From positions 62,001 to 126,000 of the forward strand of contig PLWS01000007.1 in NCBI GenBank assembly GCA_003151115.1: a stretch of DNA of 64,000 nt, in the 5' to 3' direction. Positions 57,491 through 64,000 of the stretch are shown piece by piece (position 1 is the first letter of the stretch; each line of letters starts with the position of its first letter). Under the pieces are notes generated by a model. The model did not search any database. It was given only the letters and a program-made list of their open reading frames with translations, and was not told where the DNA came from. The stretch is from Vulcanimicrobiota bacterium (GTDB lineage: Bacteria; Vulcanimicrobiota; Vulcanimicrobiia; Vulcanimicrobiales; Vulcanimicrobiaceae). The translations under genes and the position numbers were made by a program.

Positions 57491-58896
57491 CCGCATTCGT
57501 TCTGCTGCGGCTGGCCGAGATCGCCGCGATCGTGCTCTTCTTTCTGGGCCTGCATTTCCTGAGCTCGCCTGCCACGGCGCGGTTTGGAAACCGTCTTGCG
57601 GCGTTGGGCATGCTGATTGCGATCGTTGCTGCACTCGCGCCATCGCACGGATATGGGTGGTGGGCGATTCTCGCCGGCATGGTTGTCGGCACCGTTGTCG
57701 GACTTTACTCCGCGCTCAAAGTGAAAATGACCGCGATGCCGCAGATGGTCGCGCTCTTCAACGGCGCGGGCGGCGGCGCCGCGGCAGCCGTGTCGACGGT
57801 GCAATATCTTTTGTGGGAGCGTGCGCACAACACAGGCGTTCCACTCGACGTGCTCACCGATGTGTCGCTCGTCATCAGTGCGATCATCGGTGCGGTCAGC
57901 GCCGCGGGCTCAGTGATCGCGTTTCTCAAGCTGCAAGAGCTGATGACCGGCCGGCCCGTTACCTACCGCGGACAGCAATTCGTCAACGGTATCGTGGCAT
58001 TGGCGATCGCCGGACTCGCGGCGTGGGTCATGATTACGCTCGGCGTCGAGCCGACGTGGGCGTATGGCGTGATGGTCGCGCTCGCACTCGTACTCGGCGT
58101 CATGTTCGTGCTGCCGATCGGCGGCGCCGACATGCCCGTGGTGATCTCGCTGCTCAACTCGTTTACCGGGCTCGCAGTCGCCATCACCGGATTCGAGCTG
58201 CGTTACAACCTATTGATCATCGCCGGAACGCTGGTCGGCGCGAGCGGCACCATGCTCACGATCCTCATGGGCAAAGCGATGAACCGTCCGCTTCGCAACG
58301 TCCTCTTCGGCGCGTTCGGCGCGAGCGGCGGAATGGACGTCGCAGCTTCCAAGGGCGGCCAGCAGAACATTCGCAGCGTGACGGTCGACGACGTCGCGGT
58401 CATGCTCGCCTTCGCGCATCAAGTGATCATCGTTCCGGGGTATGGTATGGCCGTCGCGCAAGCCCAGCACAGCGTTCGCGAACTCGCGGATCAACTCGAA
58501 AAGCGGAGCGTTACCGTGAAGTATGCGATTCATCCGGTGGCGGGCCGCATGCCCGGGCACATGAACGTGCTGCTCGCCGAAGCGAACGTCCCATACAATC
58601 AGCTCTACGACATGGACGACATCAACCCGGAGTTCGCGCGCACGGACGTCGCGCTGGTGATTGGCGCCAACGACGTTACCAATCCGGCCGCGCGCAACGT
58701 TGCGTCGTCGCCGATCTACGGCATGCCGATCCTCGACGTGGACAAAGCCGCCAACGTCGTCGTCCTCAAACGATCGATGCGTTCGGGTTTCGCCGGCATC
58801 GAAAATCCGCTCTATGAAGATCCGAAGACCGCTATGCTCTTCGGCGACGCGAAAGCCAGCGTTGACTCGCTAGTCTCGGCCGTGAAAGCTCTCTAG
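57487..58896 (+). CDS. pntB: NAD(P) transhydrogenase subunit beta
   Basis: GTG 57487; MPQMVALFNGAGGGAAAAVS; VPGYGMAVAQAQHSVRELAD; YAIHPVAGRMPGHMNVLLAEANVPYNQLYDMDDINPEFARTDVALVIGANDVTNPAAR. Confidence 0.97.
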   Translation: MTAFVLLRLAEIAAIVLFFLGLHFLSSPATARFGNRLAALGMLIAIVAALAPSHGYGWWAILAGMVVGTVVGLYSALKVKMTAMPQMVALFNGAGGGAAAAVSTVQYLLWERAHNTGVPLDVLTDVSLVISAIIGAVSAAGSVIAFLKLQELMTGRPVTYRGQQFVNGIVALAIAGLAAWVMITLGVEPTWAYGVMVALALVLGVMFVLPIGGADMPVVISLLNSFTGLAVAITGFELRYNLLIIAGTLVGASGTMLTILMGKAMNRPLRNVLFGAFGASGGMDVAASKGGQQNIRSVTVDDVAVMLAFAHQVIIVPGYGMAVAQAQHSVRELADQLEKRSVTVKYAIHPVAGRMPGHMNVLLAEANVPYNQLYDMDDINPEFARTDVALVIGANDVTNPAARNVASSPIYGMPILDVDKAANVVVLKRSMRSGFAGIENPLYEDPKTAMLFGDAKASVDSLVSAVKAL

Positions 58897-58899
58897 AGT

Positions 58900-59421
58900 T
58901 TATCGAACGCGGCTGCGCTCGTATGCGTCCCTGGACCCGAATGCCAAGAAAAGCAGCACCAGCGGAAACGCGATATCGTTGATCCATAAGATCGTGCCGG
59001 CGTTTCCGGGTGCATAGTTATGGCAGCAAATCATCTGATTGATGTGCTGGATCGCCGCACCCGCGGAAAAGATGAAAAATACCAGCGTCGTCGCCAGCCG
59101 CATCTCGTAACCGCGCCCGAGCGAGAGCAACGCGATAACGGCAACGCCGAACTCGGCCCACGCCAGTTCCCATTCGAACGGACTGGGCTGCCAGCCGATC
59201 GATGACGCCGCAGTCTGCTGAAAGAACGCGTGAAAAATTCCCGCCCATAAGAATCCGAAGCCGATCCCGTAGAAGAGCAGTTCGCCCCAGAGTGTGTAGC
59301 CGGGCGTCATGACGGTCCGGTGCATTTTTGCCCGGCGCAATTTCAGAATAGTGACAACGATCGCCACGACGATGAGCACCAACTCGAGATTGGAGAGGAC
59401 CGCGCGAATGACGGTTGCCAT
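58900..59421 (-). CDS. membrane protein, hypothetical (DUF6790-like?)
   Basis: 173 aa, multiple TM segments. Confidence 0.5.
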   Translation of the reverse strand: MATVIRAVLSNLELVLIVVAIVVTILKLRRAKMHRTVMTPGYTLWGELLFYGIGFGFLWAGIFHAFFQQTAASSIGWQPSPFEWELAWAEFGVAVIALLSLGRGYEMRLATTLVFFIFSAGAAIQHINQMICCHNYAPGNAGTILWINDIAFPLVLLFLAFGSRDAYERSRVR

Positions 59422-59434
59422 TACGGTTGCTCCT

Positions 59435-61069
59435 TTATTGGGTCAGGCGCCAGTTGAAGGCGTTCCACGTCGGTAAGAACGCATTCGGATAAAACCCGGC
59501 CAACGCTCTTCGATAAGCGTAAATGTAGTTCGCGTCGAAAAGGTAGACGATCGGAACGTCTCCCGCGACCACCCGTTCGATCCAGCTATACAAACTCTTG
59601 CGCGCCGATCGTGAAGGCGAAGCCAATGCGGCCGTCTCGAGCGCCTCGACACCGCGGTTGCAGTAGCGCATATAATTGCTGGGCGCTCCGCATCCCAAGA
59701 TCGAAGAATCGTCCGGATCCGATCCCATCGTGAACGGGACATAGGCCAGATCGAAATTGCCGCTCGCGAGGACGCCGGTGCGGGGTAAGAATAGCTGCGC
59801 GTTGCTCACTGTCTTCATCTCCACGTCGATGCCGCGCTTCCGAAGTTCGGCTTGCACCATCGTTGCGACGCGCATGCCGGTGGCCGTCTCTTTGAATTGA
59901 ACGTAGACCAGCGTTAACATCGCACCGGTTTTTGTGCGCATGCCGTCGGAGCCGCGGCGCCAACCGGCCGCATCCAAGAGTTTGTCAGCTGCGGGCGGAT
60001 CGTACTGCGGCTCCCTTACGGATGCATCGAAAGCCCACGAGAAACGCGGCTGGAGCGCGTCGGTGACCGGATACTGTCCCAGCGTAATTTTGCGGCTGAT
60101 CCCCGCGCGATCGATCGACATCGCGAGCGCTTGCCGCACGCGCACGTCGTCGAGTGGTGGGTGCGACAGATTCAAAACTAGGCCGGCGACGACGCTTGTC
60201 GGCTCGTACCGGTAGACGATGTCGGGATGCGATCGCAAAACATTCTGCTGGACCGGCGCGATCAAATTCCAGTCGAGTTCGCGCGATTGCAGCAAGACGA
60301 GATTGGTGGCTACGTCCGGGATAATGCGGATATCGAGCCGTTTGGTTTTGGGAGATCCGCGCCAGTATCGCGGATTTGCCACGTACAGCAACGATTCGCC
60401 GCGCCGCCACGCAACGAACGTGTACGGCCCGTCCCCGACCGTGGGCGCTGCGTTGAAGGGCGCCTGCGCAAGCGGCTCTTGCTTGCGCAGCACGTGCGCC
60501 GGCAAGACGAATTGCGGACGGTAACCATAAGAAAAGAATGTATCGACAGCCGGCGCCCACGCGTGCTTTAAATGAAAGACCACGACGTGCGGGCCACGCG
60601 CCTGCGCGCGCTCGATCAGATCGTAGCCTTCGCGCGAGGGAACGGGATTGCGCGGATCCAGAATCGCACGCAGTGTATAGAGCACATCGTCCGACGTCAC
60701 CGGCACGCCGTCGCTCCACGTCACTTGCGACCGCAAGCGGTACACGATCGTACGCCCGTCGCGCGAGAGATCTCCGTTCTCTTGCGAGGGCACGCGCAAG
60801 AGCAATTCGGGAATCTCGCGTCCGGCGGGATCGAAGTCTACGAACGGTTCAAATGCCAGACGCGCCACTTGCTGCTCGACCGAGGCCGCGTCTTGGTGCA
60901 AGAAGAGCGGGTTCAGGTTTGCCGGGTCGGAGGCCAAATCGAACCTGACGGCGCCCGACGCGCGGTGCGGCGTCGCCTGACGCTGATGCGACGCGCCGGC
61001 GCCGGTGGGGCCGCGCGAGCAGCCGCTCAGAAGCATTGCCAGCACCGGCCACGCCCAGATCTTTCGCAT
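59435..61069 (-). CDS. ABC transporter substrate-binding protein, family 5 (peptide type)
   Basis: 544 aa; lipobox LLSGCSRG; VTWSDGVPVTSDDVLYTLRAILDP...VRQALAMSIDRAGI. Confidence 0.93.
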   Translation of the reverse strand: MRKIWAWPVLAMLLSGCSRGPTGAGASHQRQATPHRASGAVRFDLASDPANLNPLFLHQDAASVEQQVARLAFEPFVDFDPAGREIPELLLRVPSQENGDLSRDGRTIVYRLRSQVTWSDGVPVTSDDVLYTLRAILDPRNPVPSREGYDLIERAQARGPHVVVFHLKHAWAPAVDTFFSYGYRPQFVLPAHVLRKQEPLAQAPFNAAPTVGDGPYTFVAWRRGESLLYVANPRYWRGSPKTKRLDIRIIPDVATNLVLLQSRELDWNLIAPVQQNVLRSHPDIVYRYEPTSVVAGLVLNLSHPPLDDVRVRQALAMSIDRAGISRKITLGQYPVTDALQPRFSWAFDASVREPQYDPPAADKLLDAAGWRRGSDGMRTKTGAMLTLVYVQFKETATGMRVATMVQAELRKRGIDVEMKTVSNAQLFLPRTGVLASGNFDLAYVPFTMGSDPDDSSILGCGAPSNYMRYCNRGVEALETAALASPSRSARKSLYSWIERVVAGDVPIVYLFDANYIYAYRRALAGFYPNAFLPTWNAFNWRLTQ

Positions 61070-61169
61070 GGCACGGGCGTTCTCGGGGGCAGGTCGCCCA
61101 ACCCGCGGCGCCCCTTGTGCCGGATGTCTTCCGGTAGTAGAATTGATTTCCCGAAGATTATTCGGTCAT

Positions 61170-61655
61170 ATGAACAAAACTCCGAACGTCACCGGCGAAC
61201 CAGGCGGGCTCGACGAGCTCGATCTTCGCCTGCTCTCGGCGCTGCAAAACAACGCCCGTTCAACCTTTGCCGACCTGGGCGAGGCCGTCGGCCTCAAGGC
61301 TTCGGCGGTGCACGATCGCGTCAAGCGCTTGGAGAGCCGCGGATACGTCCGCGGATACGCGGCGCAGCTCGACGGCAAACTCTTGGGGCTTGAACTGGTC
61401 GCGTTTGTCGGCTGTTACACCGCTCCCGACTGCAGCTATGACGCCTTCATCGCAGCACTCACCGCGATGCCGGAGATTTGCGAGATCCACAGCGTCGCCG
61501 GCGAGGAATCGTTCGTCCTGAAAGTGATGACGCGCTCGACCGCCCATTTGGACGAATTGCTTTCGCGCCTGAAGAGCGTACCGGGGATGGCGCGCACGAA
61601 AACGACGATCGTTCTCTCGACGCCGTTCGAGCGCAACGGAATATCGGTCGCATGA
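61170..61655 (+). CDS. Lrp/AsnC family transcriptional regulator
   Basis: LDELDLRLLSALQNNARSTFADLGEAVGLKASAVHDRVKRLESRGYVRGYAAQLD...CEIHSVAGEESFVLKVMTRS. Confidence 0.93.
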   Translation: MNKTPNVTGEPGGLDELDLRLLSALQNNARSTFADLGEAVGLKASAVHDRVKRLESRGYVRGYAAQLDGKLLGLELVAFVGCYTAPDCSYDAFIAALTAMPEICEIHSVAGEESFVLKVMTRSTAHLDELLSRLKSVPGMARTKTTIVLSTPFERNGISVA

Positions 61656-62731
61656 AGGTTTCAAAGAAGGCGGGTCACCGGTTCGGCACGCATCGCGTGA
61701 TCGCTCCGCCGGGCGCGATGCCGCAAAACGCGTGGAAGCTCGACGATACGCCGGTTCCGTTCGCGAACGAAATTCTTTGCGACGTGGACGCGCTCAACCT
61801 CGACTCGGCGTCGTTCGCGCAGATCCGCGCTTGCTGTTCCGACGACGAGCACAAGATCGCCGAGCATATTTTGGCAACGGTACGCGAGCGCGGCAAGCAG
61901 CACAATGCCGTCACGGGAAGCGGCGGCATGTTCGTTGGCCGCGTCCGGGAGATCGGTGAAGACTTGCGCTCTGGCATCGATTTGCGCGAAGGCGACGCGA
62001 TCGCGTCGCTCGTTTCGCTGACGCTGACGCCGCTGCGGTTGGATGCCGTCGCCGGCGTGCAAATCGCCAGCGGTCACGTGAGCGTACGTGGTACCGCGAT
62101 ACTCTTCGAATCGGCCTCCTGGTCGAAGCTGCCGGCGGACATCGATCCCGGCGTCGCACTCGCTGTGTTGGACGTGGCCGGCGCGCCCGCTCAGATCGAT
62201 AAACTCGCGCGTCCGGACATGACGGTCGTCGTGATCGGCGCAGACGGCAAGTCGGGTATGCTGGCTTGCGCGAAGGCACGAGCCAGGCTCGGCGCGTCCG
62301 GCAAGATCGTCGGTGTGGCGCCGCGAGTGGGTTCGGAGCCCGCTAGACTGCTGGCCGCAGAGGGCCTCGTCGATATATTTGTCGAGGCGGATGCTCGCGA
62401 CACGCTCTCGCTTTTTGAAAAAGTTTCGGCTGCGGCGCCCGAACTTGCCGACCTCGTCATCAATTGCGTGAACGTCGACGGTACGGAGCTCGGTTCGATT
62501 CTGTGCGCAAAGGATTCGGGCACGGTCTATTTCTTTTCGATGAACACATCGTTCACGGCCGCGGCGCTGGGCGCCGAAGGCTTCGGGAAAGAGGTAACGA
62601 TGCTCATCGGCAACGGCTACACCAAAGATCATGCCGCGATCGCGCTGCAAACTCTGCGCGACAATCCGGCGCTGGCAGCTTACTTCAATAAACACTACGC
62701 GCTCGCGCGTCCCGCGGAGAGACTCTCATGA
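61652..62731 (+). CDS. kdd: L-erythro-3,5-diaminohexanoate dehydrogenase
   Basis: 359 aa from ATG 61652; GTHRVIAPPGAMPQNAWKLDD...; directly upstream of kamA with 4-bp overlap. Confidence 0.88.
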   Translation: MKVSKKAGHRFGTHRVIAPPGAMPQNAWKLDDTPVPFANEILCDVDALNLDSASFAQIRACCSDDEHKIAEHILATVRERGKQHNAVTGSGGMFVGRVREIGEDLRSGIDLREGDAIASLVSLTLTPLRLDAVAGVQIASGHVSVRGTAILFESASWSKLPADIDPGVALAVLDVAGAPAQIDKLARPDMTVVVIGADGKSGMLACAKARARLGASGKIVGVAPRVGSEPARLLAAEGLVDIFVEADARDTLSLFEKVSAAAPELADLVINCVNVDGTELGSILCAKDSGTVYFFSMNTSFTAAALGAEGFGKEVTMLIGNGYTKDHAAIALQTLRDNPALAAYFNKHYALARPAERLS

Positions 62732-64000
62732 ATACCGTGCTTCACTCCAAGCCACCCGTCGGCCCCGAATACTTCGAATTCAAGAATCTGAAGCAGGGAG
62801 AATTCTGGCGGCACGTTCCCGCGTACAAAGACGTCGACGAGAGGACGTTCCTCGACCACTTGTGGCAGCAGAAGCACTCGGTAAAAACGCCGCAGGAGTT
62901 GCTGCAAACGATCGAGAGCCTTGCGTCGGCAGAATTTATCGAAGATGCACGCGCCGGCTTCGCGCATGCGCCGATGGCCGTACGCGTTTCTCCCTATGCC
63001 ATCTCGCTGATCGATTGGAACGATCCGTACGGCGATCCGATCCGCCGGCAGTTCATTCCGGTTAAGAGCACGTTCTTGCCGGATCATCCGCGGCTGGTGC
63101 TCGACTCGCTGCACGAACAAGCCGACTCGCCGGTGCCGGGGCTCGTCCACCGCTACGTGGACAAAGCGCTGTTTCTGCCGCTGGCGGTTTGCCCGGTCTA
63201 TTGCCGGTTTTGTACGCGCAGTTATGCGATCGGTCCCGACACCGAGGAAGTCGATAAAGTCGAGCTCGCGCGCACGCCAAAACAATGGCAAGACGCTTTC
63301 ACGTATATCGCGAGCCGGCCGGAACTGGAAGACATCGTAATATCGGGCGGCGATGTTTACCAGCTGCCTCCCAAAAACGTCGAGCTGATCGGCAACGCCT
63401 TGCTGGACATTCCGCACGTACGCCGCATGCGCTTTGCCACCAAAGGCCCGGCGATCATGCCGATGAAACTGCTGACGGATCCGGCCTGGGTGGATGCAAT
63501 CGTCGGCGTCGTCGAACGCGGGCGTCTGCTCGGTAAAGACGTCGTGCTGCACACGCACTTCAACGCGCCCGAAGAGATCACGTGGATCACCGAAAAGGCC
63601 ATGAAGGTGCTCTTCGAGCGCGGCGTCTTCGTGCGCAATCAATCCGTGCTGATCCGCGGCGTCAACGACGTGCCCGAGCGGATGCAGCTGCTGGTCAAGC
63701 GTTTGAGTTACGTTAACGTGCATCCGTACTACGTCTACATGCACGATATGGTCAAAGGCGTGGAAGACCTGCGCACAACGATACAAACAGCCGTTGACGT
63801 CGAGAAATTCGTTCGCGGAAGCACCGCGGGGTTCAACTCGCCGACGTTCGTCTGCGACGCACCCGGCGGCGGAGGCAAACGCGACGTGCACAGCTACGAG
63901 TACTACGACCGCGAGAACGGTATCACCGTCTATGCGGCTCCGAGCGTCAAGCCAGGCAAAGCCTTCATGTATTTCGATCCGATCGATCGCCTCTCACCCG
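62728..64000 (+). CDS. kamA: Lysine 2,3-aminomutase (partial, runs off window)
   Basis: Radical SAM CPVYCRFC; FLPLAVCPVYCRFCTRSYAIGPDTEEVDK...DIVISGGDVYQLPPKNVELIG...YYVYMHDMVKGVEDLRT; open at 64000. Confidence 0.94.
   Translation, partial: MNTVLHSKPPVGPEYFEFKNLKQGEFWRHVPAYKDVDERTFLDHLWQQKHSVKTPQELLQTIESLASAEFIEDARAGFAHAPMAVRVSPYAISLIDWNDPYGDPIRRQFIPVKSTFLPDHPRLVLDSLHEQADSPVPGLVHRYVDKALFLPLAVCPVYCRFCTRSYAIGPDTEEVDKVELARTPKQWQDAFTYIASRPELEDIVISGGDVYQLPPKNVELIGNALLDIPHVRRMRFATKGPAIMPMKLLTDPAWVDAIVGVVERGRLLGKDVVLHTHFNAPEEITWITEKAMKVLFERGVFVRNQSVLIRGVNDVPERMQLLVKRLSYVNVHPYYVYMHDMVKGVEDLRTTIQTAVDVEKFVRGSTAGFNSPTFVCDAPGGGGKRDVHSYEYYDRENGITVYAAPSVKPGKAFMYFDPIDRLSP

Noticed and set aside
62695-63891. 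398-aa minus-strand ORF opposite kamA
   Set aside because: kamA (open at window end, hence absent from ORF track) is clearly the real gene.

Overview
This is a 64 kb high-GC bacterial chromosomal window, mostly housekeeping genes, from a diderm. A lineage such as Ca. Eremiobacterota is possible, but that is a low-confidence guess. From left to right the main blocks are: a NUDIX hydrolase fragment, an rRNA methyltransferase, a small YqzL-like ORF and pheST; CvpA, a class V aminotransferase, hsp20-lon and an APC permease; groESL with a degenerate CIRCE; a GGDEF/EAL protein with a TPR/HTH partner; alr and citrate synthase. Next comes a long minus-strand dcw cluster (mraZ-rsmH-ftsL-ftsI-murE-murF-cofE-like-mraY-murD-ftsW-murG-murC-murB-ddl) with no ftsQAZ after ddl. 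It is followed by an outer-membrane biogenesis block (SLT, LptF/G, LptD-like, Lnt-like), then KGG/LEA-like genes, coaE-rpsA-mutM-DUF192-polA, an FAH-family gene, split pntAB, and the start of a lysine-fermentation cluster (kdd-kamA, cut by the window end). The most unusual signals are: (i) an LptD-like protein with an N-terminal run of about 27 pentapeptide repeats and a Pro-rich linker; (ii) an Lnt-like N-acyltransferase with a C-terminal LptC/LptA-like domain in the same locus; (iii) a CofE-like (F420 gamma-glutamyl ligase family) gene coupled between murF and mraY; (iv) a perfect 26-bp inverted repeat enclosing 113 bp with nested hairpins, directly abutting a metallothionein-like ORF. All calls come from reading the sequence and translations; no database search was run.
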